From contig NZ_QPIW01000020.1 of NCBI RefSeq assembly GCF_003339505.1, positions 1-64,000 of the forward strand: 64,000 nt of DNA. The letters are read 5' to 3'. The position numbers and the translations under genes were made by a program. Within the stretch, counting starts at the first letter, position 1. Each line of letters starts with the position of its first letter. The notes beneath the pieces were generated by a model. That model was not told where the DNA came from. It ran no database searches and saw only the letters and a list, made by a program, of their open reading frames with translations. Source of the DNA: Runella aurantiaca (GTDB lineage: Bacteria > Bacteroidota > Bacteroidia > Cytophagales > Spirosomataceae). Positions 7,025-16,406 of this stretch are shown here, piece after piece.

Positions 7025-8314
7025 CTAGTCGTTATAACGGATCAAATCCAATCCAATATCTTTGCGATAATATTTACCTTCAAATTGTACCGTTGCTGCT
7101 GCTTTCTGAGACTTATTAACGGCTCCTTCGAGCGAGTTTGCCAAGGCTGTTAAAGTCAACACACGGCCTCCGTTGCTGAGTACCTCGCCATTTCCATTGG
7201 AGGCGGTCCCAGCGTGGAAGACGAGCACGTCTTCTATTCTTTCTAACTCTGCAATTTTCTTGCCTTTTTCATACGCTTCAGGATACCCCCCCGACACAAG
7301 CACCGTGGTCACGGCCGTTTGCGCCGAAATCAGCAAATCACTTTCCGCCAATTTTTGGTCGGCGGCGGCGAGCAGAAGCGTCACGAAATCGGACTGAATA
7401 CGCGGCAATACCACCTCGGTTTCGGGGTCGCCCATGCGCGCATTGTATTCAATCACGTAAGGTTCGCCTTTTACGTTCATTAAACCGATAAAAATAAACC
7501 CAACATAGCGGATTCCTTCGGCCTGTAAGCCCGACAAAGTAGGCTTAACGATTTTATTTTCTACCTTCCGCAGGAAGTTTTCATCGGCAAACACAACCGG
7601 TGACACCGCCCCCATTCCGCCCGTATTGGGGCCCGTGTCTTTTTCTCCGATTCGCTTGTAATCTTTTGCCTCTGGCAAAATTTTATAGTTGATACCGTCC
7701 GTCAATACAAAAACAGAAAGTTCGATTCCTCTTAGAAACTGCTCAACGACCACTTTGTTTCCAGCATCGCCAAACTTGGCATCTACCAGCATATCTTGCA
7801 TGGCGGCTTTGGCCGTGGCGATGTTCTCCGCAATAATGACTCCCTTGCCAGCGGCTAATCCATCGGCTTTCAAAACAATGGGTAAAGCGTGTGATTCCAG
7901 AAAGGCAAGCCCTTCTTCGAGCGTTTCGGAGGTAAATGTGCGAGAAGATGCCGTAGGAATCCCGTACTTCAACATGAAGTTTTTGGAGAAATCCTTACTT
8001 CCTTCCAGTTGGGCGCCCAGTCGGTCGGGGCCTACAATTTTGACTCTTGAAAGCTCAGGGCGTGCTTTCAAAAAATCAACAATTCCATTGACCAGCGGCT
8101 CTTCTGGCCCCACAATCACCAATTTAATTTTTAAGTCCACAATTGCTTTCGCAGTTGCTTCAAAGTCATTATAGCTAAAGGGGAGATTGGTCGCTACTTG
8201 AGCGGTACCTGCATTGCCAGGGGCTACATACAACTCATCACAGTGTGGGCTTTGCGCAATTTTCCAAGCAAAAGCGTGTTCACGTCCGCCCGAACCAAGG
8301 ATTAGAATGTTCAT
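7025..8314 (-). CDS. purD: Phosphoribosylamine--glycine ligase
   Basis: PurD joins glycine to phosphoribosylamine with ATP, the second step of purine synthesis, in the cytoplasm. The start at 8314 gives MNILILGSGGREHAFAWKIA, the invariant N-terminus; the open frame up to 8362 adds 16 residues that do not fit the family. The length of 429 residues is normal. ATP-grasp features are clear: LKADGLAAGKGVIIAE, GPNTGGMGAVSP, and the metal-binding YNARMGDPETEVVLPR. The C-terminal domain ends KYYRKDIGLDLIRYND. No other purine gene is next to it; recQ lies upstream on the same strand, separated by a strong hairpin. Confidence 0.97.
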   Translation of the reverse strand: MNILILGSGGREHAFAWKIAQSPHCDELYVAPGNAGTAQVATNLPFSYNDFEATAKAIVDLKIKLVIVGPEEPLVNGIVDFLKARPELSRVKIVGPDRLGAQLEGSKDFSKNFMLKYGIPTASSRTFTSETLEEGLAFLESHALPIVLKADGLAAGKGVIIAENIATAKAAMQDMLVDAKFGDAGNKVVVEQFLRGIELSVFVLTDGINYKILPEAKDYKRIGEKDTGPNTGGMGAVSPVVFADENFLRKVENKIVKPTLSGLQAEGIRYVGFIFIGLMNVKGEPYVIEYNARMGDPETEVVLPRIQSDFVTLLLAAADQKLAESDLLISAQTAVTTVLVSGGYPEAYEKGKKIAELERIEDVLVFHAGTASNGNGEVLSNGGRVLTLTALANSLEGAVNKSQKAAATVQFEGKYYRKDIGLDLIRYND

Positions 8315-8360
8315 CTTTTTAGTATAAAAGGGATCGCTACGAGTACAATGTTGAGTAATC

Positions 8361-8400
8361 ATAAAATTAAGAACAAACGCGGGTTTGTTCTTAATTTTAT
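8361..8400. terminator. Perfect 18-bp hairpin between recQ and purD
   Basis: Arms ATAAAATTAAGAACAAAC (8361-8378) and GTTTGTTCTTAATTTTAT (8383-8400) pair without mismatch around GCGG. It lies just after the recQ stop on the minus strand and 47 bases before purD. There is no long T-tract of the usual kind, but the AT-rich base of the stem could serve. It is probably the recQ terminator, or else a dispersed palindrome. Confidence 0.65.
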
Positions 8401-8416
8401 GGGGTTAGCTTTCCAC

Positions 8417-10657
8417 CTAGTTTGCTACTTCTGACAAGAATTTGATACGCATCAATCGGAGTTCGTCCTCGGTGACATCTTCCTCCGCCAACTCATCCAT
8501 GGCCACTGCGATACTATCGGTTTCGGTTGCCATGAAGTAATCGTAAATATCCCGTTGGCGGTCACGGTCCATAATCTGATTGATGTAGTAATCCAGGTTT
8601 AGTTTTGTACCGGAGTAGCAAATGTGTTCAATCTCCTCAATCAACTCGTCCATCCCAAGCCCTTTTGCTTCCGCAATCTCATCCAAATCCACTTTTCGGT
8701 CTATCTGCTGAATAATAAAAATCTTCACTTTAGACTTATTAGCTGCTGATTTTACAACTACGTCTTTGGCGGTTTCTATCTCATTTTCTTCAACGTATTT
8801 GGTGATTAAATCAATAAACGGTCGTCCAAATTTCGACACTTTTCCCATTCCAACCCCATTAATTTGGGCCATTTCCTGGGACGTAGTGGGATAAGTAGTG
8901 GCCATTTCTTCCAACGACGGATCTTGGAAAATCACGTACGGAGGAAGGTTTTTTTCTTTCGCCAGTTTCTTACGCAGTGCTTTTAATAAACCTAAAAGCG
9001 CTTCATCGTAGGCATTGCCCCCACCAGCAGGGGCAAGATCCGTTACATCTTCTTCATCGTTTGCTTTCTGAATCTCACTTTCATCAAACGTATGGTCTTT
9101 TGAAATCGTAATCGGATAAGGGTCTTTGATAAATTTACGTCCCTTTTCCGTCATTTTTAAGACCCCGAAATTTTCGGAGTCTTTAGACAGAAATCCAAAA
9201 ATCACCAGTTGACGAATCATGGAGCGCCAGAACTCTACTCCGTATTCCTCTCCTTCTTCTTCATCTTTGAATTTACCAGCGCCGTACATTTCGAGCTTGT
9301 TGTGCTCGTAGCTTGTTACATAGATGTTGTCGGTCGCCGTAATCAAGTCGGCAATATGGTCTCCGTCAAATCGCTCGTCCGTTTGGTCGATGGCTTTAAG
9401 GACCAAAACTGCCTCTTCCTGAATCCTCATCCGCTGGGTAGGCTTAACGCAATTGTCGCAAAACCCGCAGTCTTTTTCCATGTACTCTCCAAAATAACTC
9501 AACAACTGACGGCGGCGACACGCGCCGAGGTTGGCGTAGGCCACCATTTCATTGAGCAAATGGCGCGCGTTGTCACGTTCGGTAACGGACTTATCTTTGT
9601 TGAATTTCTCCAGTTTCTGAATATCGTCGATGCAGTAAAACATGACGCAATTTCCTTCCAGGCCATCGCGTCCAGCACGTCCTGTTTCTTGATAATAACC
9701 TTCCAGCGACTTGGGCGCGTCGTAGTGAATCACAAAACGCACGTCGGGCTTGTCAATGCCCATTCCAAAAGCAATCGTTGCCACAATCACATCGGCTTCC
9801 TCATTGAGAAAGGCATCCTGATTGTGCATCCGCGTCGAAGAGTCCAATCCTGCGTGATAGGGCAGTGCCTTTACATCATTCACATTCAGCAAATTGGCTA
9901 CTTCTTCCACCGTTTTACGGCTCAGACAATAGATGATACCTGATTTACCTTTGTTGTTTTTAATGTATTTGATGAGTTGTTTATTAACATCTCCTAATTT
10001 AGGACGAACTTCGTAGTATAGGTTTTTACGGTTAAACGACGTTTTAAACATCGCCGCTTCTTCCATCCTTAAGTTTTTGACAATATCCTGCTGTACTTTA
10101 GGCGTAGCGGTGGCAGTCAATGCGATAAGTGGCAACTCAGGGTTGATGTTATCAATAATTCCTCGGATTCGACGGTATTCAGGTCGAAAATCATGGCCCC
10201 ACTCAGAAATACAGTGCGCTTCGTCTACCGCCACAAAAGAAATATTGGCTCTTTGCAGAAAATCAAGGTTCTCCTCTTTGGTCAACGATTCTGGAGCAAT
10301 GTATAACAGTTTTAGTGTCCCGTCTAAGGCATCTTTTTTAACCTTATTAATTTCAGCCTTGTTGAGAGTTGAATTCAAAAATTGGGCATTGATTCCGAAA
10401 GCATTGAGTTGATCCACCTGATTTTTCATCAACGCAATAAGGGGCGAGATAACGATAGCAATGCCTTCGGTTGTTATCGCTGGCAGCTGATAGCACAGGG
10501 ATTTCCCAGCACCAGTAGGCATAATAACGAAGGTGTTATTACCGCCCATGATGCTATTAATGATAGCCTCCTGCTCTCCTCTAAACTGACTGTAACCAAA
10601 TATTTCTTTGAGTCGCTCTTTAAGCGTATGCTGTACGCCTGTGTCTACCTGAATCAT
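8417..10657 (-). CDS. recQ: ATP-dependent DNA helicase RecQ
   Basis: RecQ unwinds DNA 3' to 5' in recombination repair and restart of stalled forks. The protein has 746 residues. Seen in order: Walker A PTGAGKSLCYQLP (47-59), DEAH box AVDEAHCISEWGHDFRPEYR (about 143-162), TATATP motif, motif VI QETGRAGRDG, zinc-binding cysteines of the RQC region (CRRRQLLSYFGE...CGFCDNC), winged helix, and an HRDC domain (about 575-645) with PPYVIFQDPSLEEMA. About 100 residues follow the HRDC domain, ending in an acidic helix; longer tails of this kind are common in Bacteroidota RecQ. The start at 10657 (MIQVDTGVQHTLKERLKEIF) fits. Confidence 0.96.
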   Translation of the reverse strand: MIQVDTGVQHTLKERLKEIFGYSQFRGEQEAIINSIMGGNNTFVIMPTGAGKSLCYQLPAITTEGIAIVISPLIALMKNQVDQLNAFGINAQFLNSTLNKAEINKVKKDALDGTLKLLYIAPESLTKEENLDFLQRANISFVAVDEAHCISEWGHDFRPEYRRIRGIIDNINPELPLIALTATATPKVQQDIVKNLRMEEAAMFKTSFNRKNLYYEVRPKLGDVNKQLIKYIKNNKGKSGIIYCLSRKTVEEVANLLNVNDVKALPYHAGLDSSTRMHNQDAFLNEEADVIVATIAFGMGIDKPDVRFVIHYDAPKSLEGYYQETGRAGRDGLEGNCVMFYCIDDIQKLEKFNKDKSVTERDNARHLLNEMVAYANLGACRRRQLLSYFGEYMEKDCGFCDNCVKPTQRMRIQEEAVLVLKAIDQTDERFDGDHIADLITATDNIYVTSYEHNKLEMYGAGKFKDEEEGEEYGVEFWRSMIRQLVIFGFLSKDSENFGVLKMTEKGRKFIKDPYPITISKDHTFDESEIQKANDEEDVTDLAPAGGGNAYDEALLGLLKALRKKLAKEKNLPPYVIFQDPSLEEMATTYPTTSQEMAQINGVGMGKVSKFGRPFIDLITKYVEENEIETAKDVVVKSAANKSKVKIFIIQQIDRKVDLDEIAEAKGLGMDELIEEIEHICYSGTKLNLDYYINQIMDRDRQRDIYDYFMATETDSIAVAMDELAEEDVTEDELRLMRIKFLSEVAN

Positions 10658-10989
10658 CCTCGTGACTTATAAATTTTAGTGGCTTTTACTCTCCTGATTT
10701 ACAGGGATTTGTATAGCTTTTGTGGTGAGTTGGAATGTAAAAGAATAACGATTATCAAGAGTTATGCCAATCCGTTGTAATCGGACCCTGAACTCCAGTA
10801 TCTAAGTTTGAAATTAGTAAAAATTATCAAATTTGACACAACAAATTTTTATCCGTAAAAAAAACATTTTTTTTTACCGAACTACCCAAAATGACTAACA
10901 ACCTACTGACAGCCAAAACCTTGCAGGGTTTTTATTTAGTAAAATAGGCAGAAAATTTGTTTAAAAATATCCATAATACGTCCGTTTAT
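10658..10989. other. Intergenic region upstream of recQ and downstream of the DUF4293 gene
   Basis: No gene is seen in 332 AT-rich bases. It contains an A/T hairpin GTAAAAAAAA-CA-TTTTTTTTTAC (10855-10877) and, near 10915-10927, AAAACC-TTGCA-GGGTTTT, which could terminate the DUF4293 gene on the minus strand. The recQ promoter should lie in 10660-10760, but no clear box was picked. Confidence 0.5.
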
Positions 10990-11463
10990 TTATCGCATCC
11001 GCTCCTGCGAACGAACAAATTTCTCGTCGCGACGTATAAAACGGTTGGCAAGTACGTTGGCCAACATGGCTAATATAAGGGAATAAAAACCAAGTCCGAA
11101 ATCTCCATTGGCGGCGGGATCAAAAAGATTTTTAGCTTTTCCAAACACAAAATACATGACCAAACCCATTATAATCGTCATAAGGACGGAGTTGGCAGCA
11201 CATAATCCCGACTGGAGCAAACGGTTTTTGTATTGAGACAACGCAAAAGCAGCCAATGCGGCCACCAATGCCCCCAGCAAAGTAAGGTACCACACTGGCG
11301 TAATAGCCGCGCTAGTGCCTTGCTGATGGATCAGCCGCAGGGCCGTCAAATGAACCGATTGAGTTGTATCTAATGCTGTTTTATCCCAAATAGGCAGAGA
11401 AATCATACCGCCCATTCCTACGGCAACCAAAGCTAAAAAAAGTGACTGAATACGCTGTAACAT
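10990..11463 (-). CDS. DUF4293 family membrane protein
   Basis: This 157-residue protein starts MLQRIQSLFLALVAVGMGG and has four hydrophobic segments (about 5-25, 55-78, 85-108, 122-142), matching the length and topology of the DUF4293 family restricted to Bacteroidota. The tail is basic (FIRRDEKFVRSQERMR). Function is unknown. It is divergent from yifB, 207 bases away; CAAAGGTA at 11522-11529 is a minus-strand TACCTTTG that fits the -7 box TAnnTTTG of this phylum, about 60 bases upstream of the start. Confidence 0.8.
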   Translation of the reverse strand: MLQRIQSLFLALVAVGMGGMISLPIWDKTALDTTQSVHLTALRLIHQQGTSAAITPVWYLTLLGALVAALAAFALSQYKNRLLQSGLCAANSVLMTIIMGLVMYFVFGKAKNLFDPAANGDFGLGFYSLILAMLANVLANRFIRRDEKFVRSQERMR

Positions 11464-11670
11464 AACTCGTTAGTAGTTATTCTTATTTGTTTTTAATGAT
11501 TTATTTACTAATAAAGGATGGCAAAGGTAATCAATTGACTATAATTTTGATACACCCACCAGAGGGAAGATTTCAAACCGTCTTACCAACGCAAACGTTG
11601 GACCACAGCACATCATTTTGATAGATAAACTTTATTTTTACGAAAAAATCAGCTTTTAAAAGAATCGAGT

Positions 11671-13212
11671 ATGCTTTCAAAAACGTTCGGCAGTGCAGTG
11701 TATGGCGTCAATGCCACCATCATTACCATTGAAGTAACAGTAGGTCAGGGAATGCGTTTTTTTATGGTGGGATTGCCCGACAGTGCCGTCAAAGAAAGTG
11801 AGCAACGCGTGGAAGCATCTCTGAAATACTTTAATTACCGTATGCCTCGCCAAAAGGTGGTCGTCAATCTGGCACCTGCGGATATCCGAAAAGAAGGCTC
11901 GGCCTATGATTTACCTATTGCTCTGTGTGTACTTCAAGCATCCGACCAATTGGTTGCCCAGAAAAACTTGGAAGACTATATTATCATGGGAGAGCTTTCA
12001 CTAGATGGCAACCTCCGACCCATCAAAGGGGTATTACCCATTGCCATCGAAGCCCGTAAATTAGGATTCAAAGGATTTATTCTTCCCGCCGCCAACGCCC
12101 ACGAGGCGGCGATTGTCAATAACCTAGACGTCATTCCTGTCGAAAATCTTAAAGATGCCATCGAGTTTTTTGAAGGCACCAAAGACATCACACCCGTAAC
12201 CATTGATACCCGGGATATTTTCCTGAGCACCCACAACGAATACGATGCTGATTTTGAGCATGTTCAGGGACAGGAAAACATCAAACGCGCACTCGAAATT
12301 TCGGCGGCGGGCGGACACAATGCCATCATGATTGGCCCTCCGGGTTCGGGAAAAACCATGTTGGCCAAGCGAATTCCGTCCATTTTGCCTCCTCTAACGC
12401 TCCACGAAGCCCTCGAAACGACCAAAATTCATTCTGTAGCGGGGAAATTGGGGACAAAAGCCGCGCTTATTTCACGACGTCCGTTTCGGGCACCCCACCA
12501 TACCGTAAGCGACGCCGCCTTGGTGGGTGGCGGTTCGTTTCCCCAACCTGGCGAAATCTCGCTGGCGCATAACGGAGTGCTATTTTTGGACGAACTTCCC
12601 GAATTCAAACGTACAGTTTTGGAAGTGATGCGACAACCGCTCGAAGAACGCCGCGTAACCATTTCACGTACGAAATGGGCCATTGAATTTCCTGCCAATT
12701 TTATGCTCATTGCCAGCATGAACCCTTGTCCGTGCGGCTATTATAACCATCCCGAAAAAGAATGTGTCTGCCCACCAGGAGCGGTACAGCGCTATCTGAA
12801 CAAAATCAGCGGTCCCCTCCTCGACCGCATTGATTTGCACGTAGAAGTCACGCCCGTTTCGTTTGACCAAATTGCCTCTACCCGCAAATCCGAAAACAGC
12901 GTCGCCATCCGCGAGCGCGTCATCAAGGCGCGCGAAATCCAAACCGAGCGTTTTAAAGAAAATACGGGTATTTACTGCAATGCCATGATGCCATCGCAAA
13001 TGGTGAAAGAAATTTGTGACATTAATCCTGCGGGCAAGATTCTGCTCAAAACCGCCATGGAACGCCTCGGACTTTCGGCGCGGGCATACGACCGTATCCT
13101 GAAAGTATCACGCACTATTGCCGACTTAGCCGCCAGCCCAGACATCAAAATTGAACACTTAGCCGAAGCCATTCAGTACCGGAGTTTGGATAGAGAAAGT
13201 TGGGCGGGGTAG
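11671..13212 (+). CDS. YifB/ComM family Mg-chelatase-like AAA+ ATPase
   Basis: The protein has 513 residues. An N-terminal Lon-protease-like domain (MLSKTFGSAVYGVNA, DIRKEGSAYDLPIALCVL) precedes a Mg-chelatase AAA+ module with Walker A GPPGSGKTMLAKRIP (about 220-234), Walker B GVLFLDELPEF, a cysteine-containing insertion SMNPCPCGYYNHPEKECVCP, and a C-terminal lid domain with RAYDRILKVSRTIADL. ComM in naturally competent bacteria is a hexameric helicase that drives branch migration during transformation. The family is also present in bacteria not known to be competent, so the role here is open. It is followed 36 bases later by the DUF262 gene on the same strand. Confidence 0.95.
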   Translation: MLSKTFGSAVYGVNATIITIEVTVGQGMRFFMVGLPDSAVKESEQRVEASLKYFNYRMPRQKVVVNLAPADIRKEGSAYDLPIALCVLQASDQLVAQKNLEDYIIMGELSLDGNLRPIKGVLPIAIEARKLGFKGFILPAANAHEAAIVNNLDVIPVENLKDAIEFFEGTKDITPVTIDTRDIFLSTHNEYDADFEHVQGQENIKRALEISAAGGHNAIMIGPPGSGKTMLAKRIPSILPPLTLHEALETTKIHSVAGKLGTKAALISRRPFRAPHHTVSDAALVGGGSFPQPGEISLAHNGVLFLDELPEFKRTVLEVMRQPLEERRVTISRTKWAIEFPANFMLIASMNPCPCGYYNHPEKECVCPPGAVQRYLNKISGPLLDRIDLHVEVTPVSFDQIASTRKSENSVAIRERVIKAREIQTERFKENTGIYCNAMMPSQMVKEICDINPAGKILLKTAMERLGLSARAYDRILKVSRTIADLAASPDIKIEHLAEAIQYRSLDRESWAG

Positions 13213-13248
13213 AGCTATATTTGTTTTAATGGTTAAATTTGCGCTACT

Positions 13249-14946
13249 ATGTCAAAAATATTCTTCGAACAATCGAGACCTACATTTTCGGAAATTATAG
13301 GGAACGGAAAAACCTTTGAAGTTCCTAATTATCAACGAAATTATAGTTGGCACTATGATGAGTGGGAGGATTTGTGGTTAGATATTGAAGAGCTCAACTC
13401 AGACGACAATCATTACATGGGTTATGTGGTTCTAAAGCGTACGCCCAATCCTAAACATTATGAAATAATTGACGGGCAACAACGAATTACGACGCTAAGT
13501 ATTATTTGTTTGGCATGTATCAGTCTGTTACAGGATTGGATAAACGACGATATTGAGGCTGAAGACAATCGAAAAAGATTAGAATTAATACGAACAGGTT
13601 ATATCGGCTTTTTGGAAGGGCGTACGCTGGTTACTAAAGCAAAGCTTAGATTAAACCGGATTAACGAATATTTTTTCAGAAGTTACTTGGTCCAGTTGCG
13701 TAAACCCAGTAATATAAGCAGCGAAAAACCTTCCGTTCAAAAATTGTACAAAGCTTTTACTTATTTTAAAAAAAAGGTAGAAGAAAAGTTTGAGTCAAAT
13801 AAATCTGGTGCGGCTTTGTTTGATTTTGTAGACGGTAATTTAGGCAGCAATTTATTTTTCACACTTATTGAAGTAGGTGATGATACAAATGCTTACAAAA
13901 TTTTTGAAACTCTTAATGCAAGAGGGGTAAAACTGTCGGCTTCTGATTTACTGAAAAATTATTTATTTTCTCTTATCTTATCTGATTCACCTGCATTGGT
14001 AGAAGATTTAGATATGAAATGGGACGCCATAAACGACATCCTTGGAAATACAGAAGTTACCACCTATTTACGCCATTATTGGAATGCTCGCCAAAATAAA
14101 ATCGAACGAAAATCCACCTTATTCAAGGCGTTAAAAAGAAAGGTGGCCAAGCAGCAGGAAGCATTGGATTTATTAAACAGCTTGGAAGAAAATGTAAGTG
14201 TATATGCAGCATTAAGCGATGAAAATAATGCATTGTGGTCGGATGATGAGAGAAAATCCATTAAAGAGCTGAATTTATTTGACGTAACTCAGTGCTACTC
14301 TTTATTGCTTGTAGCGAAAGAGAAGTTAGCACCTAGCGAATTTGTAAAGCTACTTAAGGATATAGTTGTTATAAGTTTCAGGTATAATATCATAGGCGGA
14401 CAAAATCCCAATGAGTTGGAAAGGGTATATAACGACACTGCCAACAAAGTGTTCAGGGGAGAACTAACAACCGCAAAGGCAATTTTTAAATCATTGGAAA
14501 GCGTATATATAGCGGATACAAATTTCAAAAATGACTTTGCTACAAAATCAATTAATACAAATAAAGCAAATCAACTCGTTAAGTATATCCTCTCAAAACT
14601 TGAAAGGCAATACGGAGGAAACGAAATAGATTTAAACGATAAGTCGGTAACGATTGAACATATTCTACCCGAAAAGCCCACGGATGAGTGGATTGAAGCG
14701 TTCCACAACACAGATACTTCCCAATATATCTACCGAATTGGAAATTTAACGTTATTAAAAACCAACACCAATAATACTGTTGGAAGAAAACTCTTTGGAG
14801 ATAAATACTCTGAATACAAAAAAAGTGATTTTAAATTAACAAATTCACATCTTGAGTATGATAAATGGGATGCAAGTACAATAAGCAGCAGGCAAAGAGA
14901 CATGGCTACCAAAGTTATCTCCATTTGGAAAATAAATTATTTATAG
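13249..14946 (+). CDS. DUF262-DUF1524 protein, GmrSD-like (putative type IV restriction nuclease)
   Basis: The protein has 565 residues. The N-terminal DUF262 (GmrS-like, ParB/Srx fold) has FEVPNYQRNYSW (23-34) and DGQQR (75-79), the nucleotide-binding/hydrolysis motif. The C-terminal DUF1524 HNH module has IEHILPEK (EH at 470-471) and RIGNLTLL with Asn499, completing a His-Asn-type metal site. GmrSD cuts phage DNA with glucosylated hydroxymethylcytosine, and related DUF262 proteins (such as BrxU) are used in anti-phage defence; that link is established for relatives, not for this gene. It is lower in GC than its neighbours and stands alone, with no methylase, which fits a self-contained modification-dependent nuclease. 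Start: ATG 36 bases after yifB. Confidence 0.85.
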   Translation: MSKIFFEQSRPTFSEIIGNGKTFEVPNYQRNYSWHYDEWEDLWLDIEELNSDDNHYMGYVVLKRTPNPKHYEIIDGQQRITTLSIICLACISLLQDWINDDIEAEDNRKRLELIRTGYIGFLEGRTLVTKAKLRLNRINEYFFRSYLVQLRKPSNISSEKPSVQKLYKAFTYFKKKVEEKFESNKSGAALFDFVDGNLGSNLFFTLIEVGDDTNAYKIFETLNARGVKLSASDLLKNYLFSLILSDSPALVEDLDMKWDAINDILGNTEVTTYLRHYWNARQNKIERKSTLFKALKRKVAKQQEALDLLNSLEENVSVYAALSDENNALWSDDERKSIKELNLFDVTQCYSLLLVAKEKLAPSEFVKLLKDIVVISFRYNIIGGQNPNELERVYNDTANKVFRGELTTAKAIFKSLESVYIADTNFKNDFATKSINTNKANQLVKYILSKLERQYGGNEIDLNDKSVTIEHILPEKPTDEWIEAFHNTDTSQYIYRIGNLTLLKTNTNNTVGRKLFGDKYSEYKKSDFKLTNSHLEYDKWDASTISSRQRDMATKVISIWKINYL

Positions 14947-14957
14947 CCAATTCTCCC

Positions 14958-16328
14958 CTACGTCACATCCCTATACAGCTCCTCCACAACCCTGCGGCCT
15001 GATTCAATCGCGCCGTGAACGGTGCCGCTGTGGCCGCCGTAGTGCGTAGCCTCCCCTGCAAAATAAACTTTGCGCTGCACGGGCAACGACAGCGTTTGGC
15101 GGGTCAGGAGTCCGCCGCCACCCACGATGGGATATGAGTAAGCACCCTTAATAAAAGGGTCTTTGCCCCAATCCATGAGACGGGCATTCGTAAGGGCACC
15201 AGAGGCAACGCCTTTCCCATAAATCACATCCAACTCTTTGATGATGCTTTGAATCGCCGCCGCGCTCGATTGCGCACTGAGGGCTTCGGCTCTTTCACCC
15301 ATCGTCAAGCCCGTCAAAACAAAGGATTTTGTGCTGCGCCCGTTTGAACTTACCCGGTATTCAGGCACTGCGCCCGATGTATACACCGAATCTGTGGCGG
15401 CATCCCAAAAACGTCTATTGAACTCCAATATTACTTTCATTCCCGCCCCCATACCAATACTCCTAATGGAAGCAATCTTAGATTCTGGTAGCGCGGGAGT
15501 AAACTGTAAATCAGTGCTTTGCAGCACAGCGAGCGGCACCGTTATAATCACCTTGTCTACGTAGCGCCGCTGGGCTTGGGCATCTTCCAGCATGATGCGT
15601 TCGTTGGTATAATCAATGCGCTTGATTTGCGTATTAAGGACAACCCTTGGCAGTATATTTTTGAATTTTTCTTCTAAAACAGAAGTTAACGACCGATTTG
15701 CGAGCAAGAACTCTCCCTCTCCCGCAGACCAAGCTTGGCGCTCCTCGGTTGTGCCCAAAACACTCAGGCGGTTGGCCGACGTACCGTGGGCATTGGCCAC
15801 CAAGGCATCGGCGATGTGCCGCACTCCAGACGCTAATTTGGCCGATTCCATGTATTGAAGCAAGGTAGTGTCGGCCCCCGAATAATTCATTGCCTGTTGA
15901 ACCAAAGACACCGCCGCTTTAAAATCAGCGTTATTGCTCCATTGGGATTCGGAAAGAACCTGATTACCAATTTGATAGAAATCTGTCGAGATGTTAGGCA
16001 CAAAAGGCGCCCCCGATTCTTTGACCCAATCGCACCAGAGCGAGCGATTTCCCTGAATTTTTTCGGCTCCCAGCTCAAGGTCGAAATCTGTAAAACCTTT
16101 CAACGAACGAATGCGCCCGCCAATTTGGTCGGCCGCTTCATAAATGGTATAATTTGCTTTCTTTTCTGCCAACAAATAGCCGGCATACAGTCCCGCCGCC
16201 CCCGCTCCGATAATGGCAATCTGTCCTTTGTACTCACGCTCCGCATAGGGGTCTTCTTCTTTACAACTGCCAAAGGCAATGGCTCCAGTGGAAAGGACGG
16301 TATTTTTGATAAAATCGCGACGTTGCAT
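14958..16328 (-). CDS. Tat-exported FAD-dependent amine oxidase
   Basis: The protein has 456 residues. MQRRDFIKNTVLSTGAIAFG-SCK is a twin-arginine signal that ends in a lipobox-like Cys. The FAD-binding dinucleotide fold IAIIGAGAAGLYAGYLLAEK is followed by YEAADQIGGRI, and near the end by YFAGEATHYGGHSGTVHGA, as in monoamine oxidase, L-amino-acid oxidase and related flavoproteins. The substrate cannot be told. A Tat signal fits export of a folded flavoprotein; tatA lies at 48339-48542. The stop is 12 bases from the convergent DUF262 gene. Confidence 0.85.
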   Translation of the reverse strand: MQRRDFIKNTVLSTGAIAFGSCKEEDPYAEREYKGQIAIIGAGAAGLYAGYLLAEKKANYTIYEAADQIGGRIRSLKGFTDFDLELGAEKIQGNRSLWCDWVKESGAPFVPNISTDFYQIGNQVLSESQWSNNADFKAAVSLVQQAMNYSGADTTLLQYMESAKLASGVRHIADALVANAHGTSANRLSVLGTTEERQAWSAGEGEFLLANRSLTSVLEEKFKNILPRVVLNTQIKRIDYTNERIMLEDAQAQRRYVDKVIITVPLAVLQSTDLQFTPALPESKIASIRSIGMGAGMKVILEFNRRFWDAATDSVYTSGAVPEYRVSSNGRSTKSFVLTGLTMGERAEALSAQSSAAAIQSIIKELDVIYGKGVASGALTNARLMDWGKDPFIKGAYSYPIVGGGGLLTRQTLSLPVQRKVYFAGEATHYGGHSGTVHGAIESGRRVVEELYRDVT

Positions 16329-16406
16329 AGTGGTGAGTTAATGAGGATTCAAGAGTACTTTTGCATGCTTTTAAAAGTTCCCGTTCTCTACTTTTCAATT
16401 ACACAT

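Noticed and set aside
7689-8174. Plus-strand open frame of 161 codons opposite purD
   Set aside because: Shadow of the ATP-grasp domain of purD.
9209-9943. Plus-strand open frame of 244 codons opposite recQ
   Set aside because: recQ on the minus strand has clear conserved motifs throughout; the antisense protein matches nothing.
16356-16363. TACTTTTG -7-like box on the plus strand
   Set aside because: No plus-strand gene follows for 600 bases and it lies between two minus-strand genes.
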